64,000 bases of DNA from the NCBI RefSeq assembly GCF_037076525.1, contig NZ_AP029018.1, positions 1,963,501 through 2,027,500 of the forward strand, written 5' to 3'. This DNA comes from Selenomonas sp. TAMA-11512. Lineage in GTDB: Bacteria; Bacillota; Negativicutes; Selenomonadales; Selenomonadaceae. Shown piece after piece: positions 43,356-53,845 of this stretch; position 1 is the first letter of the stretch; each line of letters begins with the position of its first letter. Position numbers and translations under genes: made by a program. The notes beneath the pieces were generated by a model. It searched no databases and was not told the origin of the DNA. It worked only from the letters and a program-made list of their open reading frames with translations.

Positions 43356-44500
43356 GCCTGCACCTCCCCGTCCAGATGCATTGCCTGCAATATGCGGTCT
43401 GCCAGATTGAAAAACGCCGCGCTTCCCAGAAGGACTTTTTTGTCCTCCAGCTGCGCTTCATAGGACGTTATCATCCATCGGGCAAAGCTTTTAGCAATTT
43501 CCCGCTGCCATTCATCGCTGCCGTATCTCTCTTCTTGATATCGGCCATCAAGCCATATCTTCTGCGCCGAAGGAAGCGATGTATTATCGCTCCATCCGGC
43601 CTCTACGCCTCGAAGCGCGTAGACATTTGCCAAAACCTGATCGATAATATGGTCTTCTATCTCTTCCCTTTTGATACGAATCTCTACATTGTTCCTATCC
43701 AGTTTGTAAATCCTATGAAGCGCTCGGAAGTCACTATAAAAATCTCCTTGCCTAAGAGTCTCGCAGAAGAAGTCTCTCTTCGGTCGGCGGATCGCTCTCT
43801 CTTCAAGTACAGGCGGCAGAGCGGGCAAAAGATATGCGCTACCACGATTTTCATTGTTGCGTGTACTGATATTCCTATACTTTGTACCACCAAAGGAAAT
43901 GGAGACAATACCGTAGATTTGCTGGTAAGGTCGACGTTCCTTCTCAGCCTCACGCTTTTCCTCTTTCATCGCCTGTATGTGCTTCACAAGGCTCATTGCG
44001 ATGCCGGATGGCGGAAGTATTGTCAACAGGTGATACTCTCCATCTCTTCCAATTGGAAAGTACACTTGACGAAGCCGCTCATCCGAATCCTGTGTACAAT
44101 CTCTCCTCCTCACCGATAAAAGACGCTCTATTACATCATCATAGCTGAGGCCCAGAGTTTCTACCTCTTCTTTAAGCAGCTCCGTGCCATTTTCTGCATG
44201 TTGATAGACCGTCCTGCCATCCTCCAGCTCCAAGAGGAGCAGCTTTGTGGTTGGAAGATATTGCGCACCAGACGATATGTCCAAGGGAACCTCCACCTGA
44301 TTTGTCGCGACATATCCGTCGGGCTGTGCACACTCGCCTTTACATGCATCATACCAAGATACATCAACGCTCGGATGCGTAAACTTCCCCACATGGGTCG
44401 CAAGGGTACACTTGCTTGTGTTCTTTAAGACTTTTTCCAGCCAAGTTACCGAGCTTTCTCCCTTTGCCTGCACCTTTACATGTTCCACAAAAATCCCCAT
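43352..44500 (-). CDS. csy1: Cas8f (Csy1) large subunit
   Basis: 382 residues from the ATG at 44500, preferred because AGAGGTG precedes it; a start 12 codons upstream is possible. With Csy2 it recognises the protospacer-adjacent GG/CC and starts strand separation. I see KCTLATHVGKFTHPSV, YLPTTKLLLLELEDG and the C-terminal SFARWMITSYEAQLEDKKVLLG common to the family. Lies 88 bp after cas3. Confidence 0.94.
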   Translation of the reverse strand: MGIFVEHVKVQAKGESSVTWLEKVLKNTSKCTLATHVGKFTHPSVDVSWYDACKGECAQPDGYVATNQVEVPLDISSGAQYLPTTKLLLLELEDGRTVYQHAENGTELLKEEVETLGLSYDDVIERLLSVRRRDCTQDSDERLRQVYFPIGRDGEYHLLTILPPSGIAMSLVKHIQAMKEEKREAEKERRPYQQIYGIVSISFGGTKYRNISTRNNENRGSAYLLPALPPVLEERAIRRPKRDFFCETLRQGDFYSDFRALHRIYKLDRNNVEIRIKREEIEDHIIDQVLANVYALRGVEAGWSDNTSLPSAQKIWLDGRYQEERYGSDEWQREIAKSFARWMITSYEAQLEDKKVLLGSAAFFNLADRILQAMHLDGEVQA

Positions 44501-44588
44501 GATATCACCTCTCACGCTCAATCTACGCAGCTTCACTTTTATTACGCTTGTTCAGCCTCCTTTGCAGCTGCATGCCTACTGCCCTTCC

Positions 44589-47500
44589 CTAGCCTCTTTC
44601 TCTTTGATATAGTCCCAGTTGATCATGGTATCCACACTGCTTCCCACTCTTCTTTATACGCTCAGGCAGCAGAAGTGTTCCATAGCGTCTGGCGTAGGCT
44701 CTCCGCTTCTCTTCGTCGATCTCCTCAGCGTCTGCGTAGTCTTCCCTTTTCGCTATATATGCCTCCAATGAATCCGGATACGACCTGTCGAACCACCAGC
44801 GGCCGTCTTCATCCACCTCCTCATACTCGATATTCCAAATACCCAGACACTTTACATCCTGCTCCGCACTCTCCCCCTTCTCGTAGAAATCCTCCTCATA
44901 TAAATACAGCTCTCTGTCGCTATCTCCTTCACGGAATGGCGTCATGGCCTGCGGCAGACCGGTCAAATACCATGCTTCCTCCTGCCAGCCGTGCAAAAAT
45001 TTTGCTCCCGGCTGCTGAAGATTCGCAAAATCCTCCATTGCCTTGTGCTCAAAGTCCGCGAGTCTTGCCTTGGGCATAAGGTCTTCGGGCTTTTCTATGC
45101 GTGCCGCGGCATCAATCCGATTTCCTAATGCATCTGTATCCACGAGTTCCATCATATCATGCGTATCGAGCGGATTTCGGAATGTCTCATAACCCGGTTT
45201 TTTATAGGCAAGACGCTCTTCCTCTACGGCACGCAGATTGTACTGCATGACAGCGATATTCGGCGCATCCGGCGCATGCTCCATCTTGCGGTGGCGGCAG
45301 ACGCGCCCGGCAAGCTGTATGATCGAGCGATAGGACGACGGCTCGACAATCGCCCAGTCAAAGTCATGGTCACGTCCGACTTCCTCGACGGGCGTCGCCA
45401 CAAGCAGGAATAAAATATGCTCTTCCTCGGCATAATCGATATGCTCACGAAGCACCTCGTCGGTAAAGATTGAAGCGGGATCCTTTCTCTTCAAAAGCCT
45501 GTCGAGATAGCTCTCTTCCTCGTGGCGCAGAAGGAGTGTCTGCCGGCTGTGATAGATGAGGATGCGCGGCGTACAGCCTTCCTCCCACGCCGCCGCGTGG
45601 AGATATTTCCCCAGCTCTACGCAGGGCGTGACATTCGCCATGCGTATCAGCCCGATCGATACGCGCTTCCCTGTCTTCGGATCGATCAGCGCATGCTTCT
45701 TGTGCAGGGCAAGCGCCGTCTCTTTTACTATATCATAGTAAGATTCCCTTCTCGCGTCCATATCTCCTGCAAGGCAATCCTCACAGGGTACGATATAGCC
45801 GCGGCGTCTCGCGACCTCCTCTCCCAATTGCTTGACGCGCCTCGCAACAAACGCGTGATGCGCCGCTTGGAACTTCTCCATATCCGCATCTGCGCGCTCT
45901 GCCTTCGTACCGTACTCATCGCACCAGACGACGGCGGTATCCTCCTTTTTCTCGAAGGCGGACAGATACGCGCGGCGCCCGCTGCTATAGGCGCCATAGA
46001 ATCCCTTCGCGAGATCCGGAGGTATCGTTGCGGATGAGATGAGCACGCTTCGCCCCATAAGGCCCGCCAGATGAACAAGTCGCGCAATCGCCGGCAGATC
46101 CTGCACGTCAAAATCATCCACTTCATCGATGACGAGATCCGATGACATCAATCGCAGGAGGGGCATCATGTAGCGGCCGCCGCGCGCGCACTCGGTCGCC
46201 GGCATGAGGTGGTCTATGGTTGCTGCGAGCACGGGCGCATAGAGAAGCTGCTTGCTTTTTTGTGCAGAGCCGTGCATGCACTCCTTAAAAAACGACTGAA
46301 GAAAGTCGTCCTGCGGTACATGGACAGCCCCCGCGACCTCCCCCCGATAGAGGACCTCTTTCTCGGCATCATAGTCTTCCTCTTCGGCGCTCTTTTTCGC
46401 ATCCTGCTCATGCAGCTCCCGCACGACCTCCGAGCCGATGAGGACAGCCATCTCATCCGGAGCCAGCCGAATGCGCTCTCTGTACTCGTCCCCTGTCTGC
46501 AAGGTGAGCGTGCGAAGCCCCAGCGCCAGCACATAGCGAAGAGACGACGCGTCTTCGGAGATCGTCTGCATGATCTTCGCGTTGGCAAAGGTCTTACCCC
46601 TTCCCGTACTAGCCATATTGACGATAAAGCAACCGAGCTTTCGCTTACCCTCTTCTTCCAGCGTCTTTCGATAGGTGTGCAGCGCTTCGACGGCTTTATC
46701 CTGCCATGCAAATGCCGGCGGGCTCTTCTTCCTGAGCGCTCGCGGCGCATGCACTCTTTCTGCGTGGCTTTCCATCCGAGGCAGGCGATGCGCAATACCC
46801 GTCGCGCACTTGGCGACCTTGACCAGATGCTCATCGAGTCTTTGCTTTTCCTTTGTATTGGCAAGAAGTGACGTCTCTCCCTGCCATTTACTGTCCGCCT
46901 CTTGCGAGGACGCATAGTAATCCCCTACCATCAGAGCCAGTCTCGCGTAGAGCAGTACGGGACGAATGCTGTTGTCCCGATACTGCGCGAGAAGCTTGTC
47001 TTTGACTTCAAGCAGATGGGGCAGCCACTTGTTCAGCGCGTTATGCCACGGCGCGGACTCGCCCAGCAGCCCATTTGAAAACCGCAGCTCACTCTTCTCC
47101 GAATCGCTTTTTTCATATCCCCACTTTACGCTGACGCGCTTCAGCAGATCTGGAATATCTTTTGCCTCGCATTCGATGTACCATTTACGATCCTCTTTCT
47201 GTGCGAGTACAGGCAATCGATGATGGGAGAGAATCAGCCACACGAGCAGGGATGCCAACGGCGGCAGCGGCTGTATTTTCTTCATAAGAAATTCCCGCGC
47301 CCGCTCTATAAGCGCTTCTTCCTCATATTCTCCGCGAAGAAGCAGCTCGATCCACGGCGTATCGTCTGTCGCATTCCCGGACAATCCCACGAGGGCTTCC
47401 AACAGGCATACAGATACCCACTCATGGCGATACGTATCTCTCGCATTTTTATCCCGCAACATGCCTTGAAATGCATCGTTTGCCTTTCCCCAATCGTGCA

Positions 47501-47864
47501 GAAGCGCCGCCACGCCTACAAGTGCCTTGACACTCGGCAGGATATTCCACTCTCCCTCCGCCACGCGCAGATGATCGTCCTGCAGCGTCGATGCGACAGG
47601 GACGTATCCCTCTTCATTGAACCGCTCCCGGCTTCCCACAATCCAAAGCAGCTCACTTTTCCTCCTGGAGCGAATCCAGCGCGCCGAAACAGCCATGCTC
47701 TTTGTCGCGTGACGGCGAAGGAGCATCTTGACCATCTGCAGGCCCTCCGATGTAATCACGGTTTCCCATGTATCCGTACCGATACGATTGGCAAAGGCGT
47801 CCAGAATCCAACGCACCGTCTTATGCGCCTTTTTATCGCTCTGACTTGTGAATACGACCATCAT
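44589..47864 (-). CDS. cas3: Cas2-Cas3 fusion (type I-F Cas3)
   Basis: 1091 residues. Residues 1 to ~95 are a Cas2 domain (VVFTSQSDKKAHKTVRWILD), then an HD nuclease with LLHDWGKANDAFQGML. The superfamily 2 helicase follows, with Walker A ASTGRGKTFANAKIM and a DEVD Walker B (LVIDEVDDFDVQD), and QLAGRVCRHRK as motif VI. It degrades target DNA and, with Cas1, forms the adaptation complex, as is specific to I-F. Starts 6 bp after cas1. All domains look intact. Confidence 0.97.
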   Translation of the reverse strand: MMVVFTSQSDKKAHKTVRWILDAFANRIGTDTWETVITSEGLQMVKMLLRRHATKSMAVSARWIRSRRKSELLWIVGSRERFNEEGYVPVASTLQDDHLRVAEGEWNILPSVKALVGVAALLHDWGKANDAFQGMLRDKNARDTYRHEWVSVCLLEALVGLSGNATDDTPWIELLLRGEYEEEALIERAREFLMKKIQPLPPLASLLVWLILSHHRLPVLAQKEDRKWYIECEAKDIPDLLKRVSVKWGYEKSDSEKSELRFSNGLLGESAPWHNALNKWLPHLLEVKDKLLAQYRDNSIRPVLLYARLALMVGDYYASSQEADSKWQGETSLLANTKEKQRLDEHLVKVAKCATGIAHRLPRMESHAERVHAPRALRKKSPPAFAWQDKAVEALHTYRKTLEEEGKRKLGCFIVNMASTGRGKTFANAKIMQTISEDASSLRYVLALGLRTLTLQTGDEYRERIRLAPDEMAVLIGSEVVRELHEQDAKKSAEEEDYDAEKEVLYRGEVAGAVHVPQDDFLQSFFKECMHGSAQKSKQLLYAPVLAATIDHLMPATECARGGRYMMPLLRLMSSDLVIDEVDDFDVQDLPAIARLVHLAGLMGRSVLISSATIPPDLAKGFYGAYSSGRRAYLSAFEKKEDTAVVWCDEYGTKAERADADMEKFQAAHHAFVARRVKQLGEEVARRRGYIVPCEDCLAGDMDARRESYYDIVKETALALHKKHALIDPKTGKRVSIGLIRMANVTPCVELGKYLHAAAWEEGCTPRILIYHSRQTLLLRHEEESYLDRLLKRKDPASIFTDEVLREHIDYAEEEHILFLLVATPVEEVGRDHDFDWAIVEPSSYRSIIQLAGRVCRHRKMEHAPDAPNIAVMQYNLRAVEEERLAYKKPGYETFRNPLDTHDMMELVDTDALGNRIDAAARIEKPEDLMPKARLADFEHKAMEDFANLQQPGAKFLHGWQEEAWYLTGLPQAMTPFREGDSDRELYLYEEDFYEKGESAEQDVKCLGIWNIEYEEVDEDGRWWFDRSYPDSLEAYIAKREDYADAEEIDEEKRRAYARRYGTLLLPERIKKSGKQCGYHDQLGLYQRERG

Positions 47865-47870
47865 TGTATC

Positions 47871-48836
47871 TCACCACTTTTCCATACTGTGCGCCTTCAG
47901 CACATCATACATGTAATCAAGGGCACGGTAAGCTGTAAATCGCTCTATCGCCTGCTGTCGAAATTCGGAAGCGCTCTCCCCGCGGGATGCCGAGATAAAC
48001 GCCCAGGGCAGAATGAGCGTGTCCTTCACCAAATCTGCCGCGTCAAAGACAAGTGCTCCGCGCCGCGTCTTGCCGTGCATGAGCGCAAAGCCGTGGGGAA
48101 TCCCCAGCACCCAAAGCGTCGAAGCCGCGAGTCCGTAGGCTAGATAGTTGCCGTGATTGAGAAACTGGTTGGCAAGGTTAACGTCCTTCTCGCCTTTCTC
48201 CGCGTCCACATCTCGCACAAAGTTCGACATCGCCGTCTTCTTCGCGGCATACGCATATAGCCCCTTGGCAAAGTGCGCCTCGGCGGCGAGGAGCATCCCG
48301 ACGTTTTCCGCTTCACTTATCCCCTTGCGAAATGTCTTAAGCGCTCTTTCCACCTCCAAGTCATCCGCGTAAAACCCGGCTTCCTGAAGCTCTCTGTCCC
48401 TGCTCCAGACATTTTCCAGGTAGGTGCAGCGATCCTCCTGCAGGGACTTTGCCGCCATGAGCCTCTTTTCCTCGTCCCACCAAAAGGACATCCAGCCCTG
48501 TACGTATTCAGTCGGACGATATTCGCTCTGCGGGCTCATCCACTCGATTTCCGTCCCCGCGAAAAGAGGCGTCCCTCCTCCCCCGGCAAAGCCCACGAGA
48601 ACGCCCGCGCTTGCAAGCATGCGCATCGCCGCCTGTGTGACGGACGTTCCCGTCCCGAGCAGAATGCACGTGGTGTTCGCGATCGGGATATTCCAGTATT
48701 GCTTTGCCTTTTTCCCCTCTGTCAGATAGAGCACACGACCGTCTTTTTGCAGCACTCTGCAATGCTCCAGATAATAGATGTTCGCGCGCTTGGAAAAGAG
48801 GATCGACTTCAGCTCTGTCGGTGTCAGCATCTCCAT
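47871..48836 (-). CDS. cas1: Cas1 integrase (I-F type)
   Basis: 321 residues from the ATG at 48836, chosen because AGGAGTG lies 6 bp upstream and MEMLTPTELKSILFSKRANI matches I-F Cas1 starts. Inserts new spacers. The metal-binding Glu lies in AENVGMLLAAEAHFAKGLY, and the His/Asp pair in IPHGFALMHGK with VFDAADLVKD. First gene of the cas operon; a weak TATAAT box is near 48922-48927. Confidence 0.97.
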   Translation of the reverse strand: MEMLTPTELKSILFSKRANIYYLEHCRVLQKDGRVLYLTEGKKAKQYWNIPIANTTCILLGTGTSVTQAAMRMLASAGVLVGFAGGGGTPLFAGTEIEWMSPQSEYRPTEYVQGWMSFWWDEEKRLMAAKSLQEDRCTYLENVWSRDRELQEAGFYADDLEVERALKTFRKGISEAENVGMLLAAEAHFAKGLYAYAAKKTAMSNFVRDVDAEKGEKDVNLANQFLNHGNYLAYGLAASTLWVLGIPHGFALMHGKTRRGALVFDAADLVKDTLILPWAFISASRGESASEFRQQAIERFTAYRALDYMYDVLKAHSMEKW

Positions 48837-48935
48837 CCTGTTCACTCCTTGTATGATATGTTCTGTAGGTAAGGCAGCAGCACCCGCCCCGCAGAAAAGC
48901 CTCCCGGCCTGTTGCGTATACATTATATATTCGAC

Positions 48936-48997
48936 AAAAAAAATACGAATCATGCAAGGAGGACGGCTTTTCCGCAATCCTCTTTACATGATCCGTA
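48936..48997 (-). terminator. Terminator of the hem operon
   Basis: Two ~20-bp arms (TACGGATCATGTAAAGAGGA and its near-complement, 18 of 20 paired) at 48944-48997, followed on the minus strand by eight T. It lies 58 bp past the hemB stop and isolates the cas operon. Confidence 0.88.
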
Positions 48998-49054
48998 TGT
49001 CTGCTTTCTCCGCGGCAAAATCGCTCCGATTTCCGCGCGGGAAAGATGCTCTCT

Positions 49055-50032
49055 TTATGCTTTTGACAACCACCTCGCGGCGTCCAATGCGTGATACGTG
49101 ATGATGAGATCCGCTCCTGCGCGCTTCATGCTCGTAAGCGTCTCCAGGACGATTCTCTCCTCATCAATCCACCCGTTCGCGGCAGCCGCCTTGACCATCG
49201 CGTACTCACCGCTGACGTTATACGTGACGATGGGAAGATGGCAATTTGCCTTTGCCTCCTTGACGATATCCAAATAGGCCAAAGCGGGCTTGACGATGAC
49301 CATATCGGCGCCCTCGGCGACATCGAGAGCGAGCTCTTTCATCGCCTCGCGCCGGTTCGCGGGATCCATCTGGTATTGCTTTCGATCGCCGAACTGCGGC
49401 GCGGAGTTAGCCGCGTCGCGGAAGGGTCCGTAGTATCCGGAGGCGTACTTGACGGCATAGCTCATGATAGCCGTATTCGTATAGCCCTTCGCATCGAGCG
49501 CCTCACGTATGGCGGCGACACGCCCGTCCATCATATCCGACGGCGCGACGATATCGGCGCCTGACTCCGCTTGGCTGACAGCTACCTTTTGGAGGTGCGC
49601 AAGCGTCTTGTCATTGTCCACGTAATTTCCGCAGAGTTCTCCGCAGTGTCCATGGCTCGTGTACTGGCAGAGGCAGACATCGCCGATGACGACGAGCTCG
49701 GGGACGGCCTTCTTGATTGCCATGACAGCCTGCTGTACGGGAGATGTCATATCCCATGCGGAGGATCCGACCTCGTCCTTGTACGCCGGCAGTCCGAAAA
49801 TTTCGATGGCAGGAATGCCGAGGGCCGCGGCTTCTTTGGCAAGCTCTGCCGCATGGTCTACGGAGAGCTGATAGCAATCCGGCATGGAAGGAATGGCGTT
49901 CTTCACACCCGTTCCCGGCACGACAAAGATGGGATAGATCAGGTCCTTGACCGTAAGGCAAGTCTCTCTCACCATATCTCTCATGGCGGGGGAAATACGC
50001 ATACGGCGAGGACGCAGCGGCTGTTGAATCAT
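49055..50032 (-). CDS. hemB: Porphobilinogen synthase (delta-aminolevulinate dehydratase)
   Basis: 325 residues from the ATG at 50032 (the open frame starts earlier without support). Condenses two aminolevulinates into porphobilinogen. Zinc-site cysteines are seen in [17 protein letters not shown]; active-site lysines in [17 protein letters not shown] and [14 protein letters not shown]. Last gene of the sirC-hemA-hemC-cobA/hemD-hemB operon. Confidence 0.96.
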   Translation of the reverse strand: MIQQPLRPRRMRISPAMRDMVRETCLTVKDLIYPIFVVPGTGVKNAIPSMPDCYQLSVDHAAELAKEAAALGIPAIEIFGLPAYKDEVGSSAWDMTSPVQQAVMAIKKAVPELVVIGDVCLCQYTSHGHCGELCGNYVDNDKTLAHLQKVAVSQAESGADIVAPSDMMDGRVAAIREALDAKGYTNTAIMSYAVKYASGYYGPFRDAANSAPQFGDRKQYQMDPANRREAMKELALDVAEGADMVIVKPALAYLDIVKEAKANCHLPIVTYNVSGEYAMVKAAAANGWIDEERIVLETLTSMKRAGADLIITYHALDAARWLSKA

Positions 50033-50102
50033 CGGAATGACTTCCTTTCCACGATATTGTCTTCCTCCGTGACCGGCAGAGGGGGCACGCAGGAAAAATC
50101 TA

Positions 50103-51626
50103 TCAATCCTGCACTTTGACGATCGCCTCAACGAGTCCGTCCGTCGTATACGTCTCTGCCGTGATATCCGGCTCAATGCCGAGTGAGCGCGCCGTATCCG
50201 CCGTCACGGGCCCGATTGCGGCAGTCTTCACGCCCTTTAATGGCTCGATGCCGCCGAGTACCCGGACAAGGTTTTTGACGGTCGAGGACGATGTAAATGT
50301 GATGAGATCGATGCGTCCTGCGGCGAGTTCGTCTCGGAGTGCCTCACTGCCCTCTGTCTCCGTGACCGTCTTATAGACGGGGGCGACATCGACGACTGCG
50401 CCCAGTGCACGAAGCTTTTCGGGCAGTATCTCACGCGCTTCTTCAGCACGCGGTATCAGTATGCACTGTCCCTCGTGCACCTGCCCTTGCAGCGCGTCCA
50501 GTATGCCTTCCGCACGGAACTCCCGCGGCACGATATCCGCCTTGATACCATACGCTTTGAGCGCGTTAGCCGTGCTCTCGCCGATGGCCGCAATCTGCGC
50601 GGAGGCAAGGGCACGCGAATCAAGCTCTTTCTCTTCCAGCCGCTCCATAAAGGCATGGACGCCGTTCGTACTCGTAAAGATAATCCACGCATAGCCCGCT
50701 ATGCGCCGGATGGCCATGCGAACCTTCTCATAGCCGTCGCTCGGCGGCACAATCTTGATGACGGGCGTCTCAACGGTCTCGGCGCCGAGCGCTTCGAGCT
50801 TTGCGGAGAGCGCTGATGCCTGTGCTCTTGCGCGCGTCACGAGCACGCGCTTTCCGAAGAGGGGATGCGTCTTCGCGTCGTCAAACCAGCGAAGCTCCTT
50901 TCGCAACTTCGCGACCTCGCCCACGATGAAGATGGCCGGCGGCTTCAGCTCCGCGCGCCGTACGTCCTCGACGACGGTCCTCAAGGTCGTCTCCAGTGTC
51001 TCCTGATAGGGGCGTGTCCCCCAGCGGATCAGGGCTGCCGGTGTATCCGGAGACTTGCCGTGCTCCATGAGTTTCTCCGTGATGTTGGGCAGGTTTTCCA
51101 CGCCCATGAGAAACACGAGCGTATCGACGGCTCCGGCGAGCTTATCCCAATGTATGGAGCTGTCGTTCTTCGTCGGATCTTCATGCCCCGTGATGACGGC
51201 AAAGGAGGCCGCGATTCCGCGATGCGTGACGGGAATACCGGCATACGCGGGCACGGCGATTGCCGAGGTCACGCCCGGCACGATCTCAAAGGGCACGCCT
51301 GCCTCTAAGAGAGTCAGTGCCTCCTCACCGCCGCGGCCGAAAACGAAGGGATCCCCCCCTTTCAGGCGGACGATCCTCTTGCCCTCTTTGCCGAGCTTCG
51401 CAAGCAGACGGCTGATCTCATCCTGCTTCATCGTATGACGGCCCGCGGACTTGCCGACGTAGATGAGCTCCGCTGCCTTCGGCACAAAGGACAGAATACG
51501 TTCATCGGCGAGGTAGTCATAGACGACGACTTCTGCACGCTCCAGGAGGCTCTTCGCTTTACAGGTCAGGAGCCCGGGATCTCCGGGACCCGCTCCGACG
51601 AGATATACAATACCTTGCTTTTCCAT
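50103..51626 (-). CDS. cobA-hemD: Fused uroporphyrinogen-III C-methyltransferase and synthase
   Basis: 507 residues from the ATG at 51626. Residues 1 to ~250 are the SAM-dependent methyltransferase ([35 protein letters not shown]), which makes precorrin-2. Residues ~260-507 are uroporphyrinogen-III synthase ([33 protein letters not shown]), which closes the ring. The fusion is common in Firmicutes. The start is two bases from the hemC stop. Confidence 0.95.
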   Translation of the reverse strand: MEKQGIVYLVGAGPGDPGLLTCKAKSLLERAEVVVYDYLADERILSFVPKAAELIYVGKSAGRHTMKQDEISRLLAKLGKEGKRIVRLKGGDPFVFGRGGEEALTLLEAGVPFEIVPGVTSAIAVPAYAGIPVTHRGIAASFAVITGHEDPTKNDSSIHWDKLAGAVDTLVFLMGVENLPNITEKLMEHGKSPDTPAALIRWGTRPYQETLETTLRTVVEDVRRAELKPPAIFIVGEVAKLRKELRWFDDAKTHPLFGKRVLVTRARAQASALSAKLEALGAETVETPVIKIVPPSDGYEKVRMAIRRIAGYAWIIFTSTNGVHAFMERLEEKELDSRALASAQIAAIGESTANALKAYGIKADIVPREFRAEGILDALQGQVHEGQCILIPRAEEAREILPEKLRALGAVVDVAPVYKTVTETEGSEALRDELAAGRIDLITFTSSSTVKNLVRVLGGIEPLKGVKTAAIGPVTADTARSLGIEPDITAETYTTDGLVEAIVKVQD

Positions 51627-51627
51627 A

Positions 51628-52566
51628 TTACTCTCCCAACAGAAGCCCGATCTCCTGCAATATCTTCTTCGCCCCGGAGCGGAGGAGGCGCTCGGCGAGC
51701 TCGGAGCCGATATACTCCGCTTCATGCGTAAATCCTTCCAGCTGGTGATGATAGCTCTCGCTGCCGTCAACGGAGACAATCGTAGCCTGAAGCAGCAGAC
51801 GTTCTCCCTCGACCTCGCCGAACACCGCTACAGGCACCTGACAGCCGCCCTCGACACGGGCAAGGAATGCGCGCTCGGCGGTAATCGCCGCTCTCGTATC
51901 GGCATCCTCGAGATCCACCAGGAGCTCCGCGATCTCCTCATCATCTGCCCTCGCCTCGATGGCAAGTACCCCTTGCCCCACGGCAGGGAGGCAGATCATA
52001 GGATCGAGCACCTCCGTAATGCGCTCCGCCAGTCCGAGGCGCTTGAGCCCCGCCACGGCGAGAACGACGGCATCCAATCCTTCGTTCTCAATCTTTTTCA
52101 GCCGTGTCTCGACATTGCCGCGGATATCGACGATTTCCAGATCCGACCGCACAGCCAAAAGCTGTGCCTTTCGGCGCAGACTCGATGTGCCGATCCTCGC
52201 CCCCTGCGGCAAGGCATCAAACGTTTTATACTTCGGACTGACGAGGGCATCCCCCGCATCGAGCCGCTTTGTGACGGCTGCGAGAATCAGCCCCTCGGGC
52301 AGCTCTGTCGGCATGTCCTTGAGACTATGCACGGCGATATCGATTTCATGCGCCAGCATGGCTGCCTCAAGCTCTTTGGTAAAGAGGCCTTTGCCGCCGA
52401 TTTTCGCAAGCGGCACATCGAGGATCTTATCGCCTTTCGTTGTCATTTCTTTTAGGACAACAGAAAGCCCCGGATGCCTTGTCCGGAGCTTATATGCTAT
52501 ATGATTCGCCTGCCAAAGAGCAAGCGCGCTGCTACGAGTACCGATAACGACGGTGTCTTTCTTCAC
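51628..52566 (-). CDS. hemC: Porphobilinogen deaminase (hydroxymethylbilane synthase)
   Basis: 312 residues. Joins four porphobilinogens; the cofactor-attaching cysteine is in EGGCQVPVAV. Other motifs: GTRSSALALWQANHIAYKL and AVHSLKDMPTELPEGL. Its start overlaps the 3' end of hemA by 35 bp in another frame. Confidence 0.97.
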   Translation of the reverse strand: MKKDTVVIGTRSSALALWQANHIAYKLRTRHPGLSVVLKEMTTKGDKILDVPLAKIGGKGLFTKELEAAMLAHEIDIAVHSLKDMPTELPEGLILAAVTKRLDAGDALVSPKYKTFDALPQGARIGTSSLRRKAQLLAVRSDLEIVDIRGNVETRLKKIENEGLDAVVLAVAGLKRLGLAERITEVLDPMICLPAVGQGVLAIEARADDEEIAELLVDLEDADTRAAITAERAFLARVEGGCQVPVAVFGEVEGERLLLQATIVSVDGSESYHHQLEGFTHEAEYIGSELAERLLRSGAKKILQEIGLLLGE

Positions 52567-53845
52567 TTGTCCCTGTCTCCCCTAATAAATCGAGTTTAAA
52601 GAGCCGCTGCATCGCATCTACATAGAGCGCTTCCTCCTGTGTTCCCGCCGACGCATTGAGCTTCATCATGGGTGTGCGCAAAATCTTGCGGACGATCATC
52701 TTCGTCATGTTCTCCATCGCGCGCTGCTCCTCCTCGGAAAGGTTCGGCAGCTTGGCATGGACTCTGCGCACCTCACGACATCGAATGCGTTCGCAGCGTG
52801 TCGACAGCAGGGCCATCACCGGACGACAGGAGAGATAGCGGAACTTCATCTGGATGGATTCGATCTCCTCCTTGACAATCTTTTCCGCCGTGACCGCTTC
52901 CTTCCTGCGTTCCTCGACATGATCGTCGACGACGGCCTCAAGCGCATCGATGTTAAAGAGTTTCACCCCCGCGATGCCCTCTACTTCCGGATCGACATCA
53001 CGAGGTACAGCGATATCGATAAAAACGAGCGGGCGCCCTTTGCGCTTCGTCATCAAGCGACGCGTCTCCCACGCCTTGACAACGTAATGCGGCGCACCGG
53101 TCGAGGTGACGATGACATCTATGTCCTCCGCCAGCTCCAGCGCATTCTCGAAATCAATCGCCTCGCCCTTGTACTGCGCGGCAAATTCCTGCGCTTTTTC
53201 CTTGTGACGGTTCGCCACGTAGAGCTTTTTAACTCCATGCGATAAGAGGTGCTCTGCCGTGAGCTCCGCCATCTTGCCTGCGCCGAAGATGAGGACGCTC
53301 GAAGTGTTGAGCTTGCCGAAGATTTCCTTGGCGAGCTCGACCGCCGCATAGCTGACGGAAACCGCATTGTAAGCAATCTTCGTCTCCGTTCGGACACGTT
53401 TGCCCGTTGCAATGGCGCGATGAAACAGGAGATTCAGAACCGTACTCGTCGAATTGACCTCCCGCGCAATCGCATATGCCTGCTTGACCTGTGAGAGAAT
53501 CTGCCCCTCGCCGAGGATAAGCGAATCCAGACTGGATGCCACGCGGAAGAGATGGCGGATGCATCGCTCCCCCTCGTGCGCATAGAGATAACAGTCAATC
53601 TCCACACTGTTTCCCGTGAGATCGGAAAAGAACTGACATGCGACCTCGCGCGCATTGACTCCGTCAGCAACGACCGCATAGAGTTCGCTTCGATTGCAGG
53701 TCGATAAGACAACCGCTTCCTCTATTTCCGCATATTCATTGAGGTGTGAAAGTCCTCTTCGAACCTCATCCGTGGTGAGCGAAAACCTCTCTCGAATGTC
53801 TACAGGTGCAGTTTTATGATTCAATCCCAAACTGATCAGCTGCAT
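52532..53845 (-). CDS. hemA: Glutamyl-tRNA reductase
   Basis: 437 residues from the ATG at 53845 (MQLISLGLNHKTAPVDIRER). First step of the C5 route. The catalytic Cys is in LSTCNRSELYAV; the NADPH domain has LIFGAGKMAELTAEHL. The C-terminal dimerisation helix is present. It overlaps sirC by 32 bp and hemC by 35 bp, so the genes are coupled. The glutamate-semialdehyde aminotransferase hemL is not in the window. Confidence 0.96.
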   Translation of the reverse strand: MQLISLGLNHKTAPVDIRERFSLTTDEVRRGLSHLNEYAEIEEAVVLSTCNRSELYAVVADGVNAREVACQFFSDLTGNSVEIDCYLYAHEGERCIRHLFRVASSLDSLILGEGQILSQVKQAYAIAREVNSTSTVLNLLFHRAIATGKRVRTETKIAYNAVSVSYAAVELAKEIFGKLNTSSVLIFGAGKMAELTAEHLLSHGVKKLYVANRHKEKAQEFAAQYKGEAIDFENALELAEDIDVIVTSTGAPHYVVKAWETRRLMTKRKGRPLVFIDIAVPRDVDPEVEGIAGVKLFNIDALEAVVDDHVEERRKEAVTAEKIVKEEIESIQMKFRYLSCRPVMALLSTRCERIRCREVRRVHAKLPNLSEEEQRAMENMTKMIVRKILRTPMMKLNASAGTQEEALYVDAMQRLFKLDLLGETGTSEERHRRYRYS

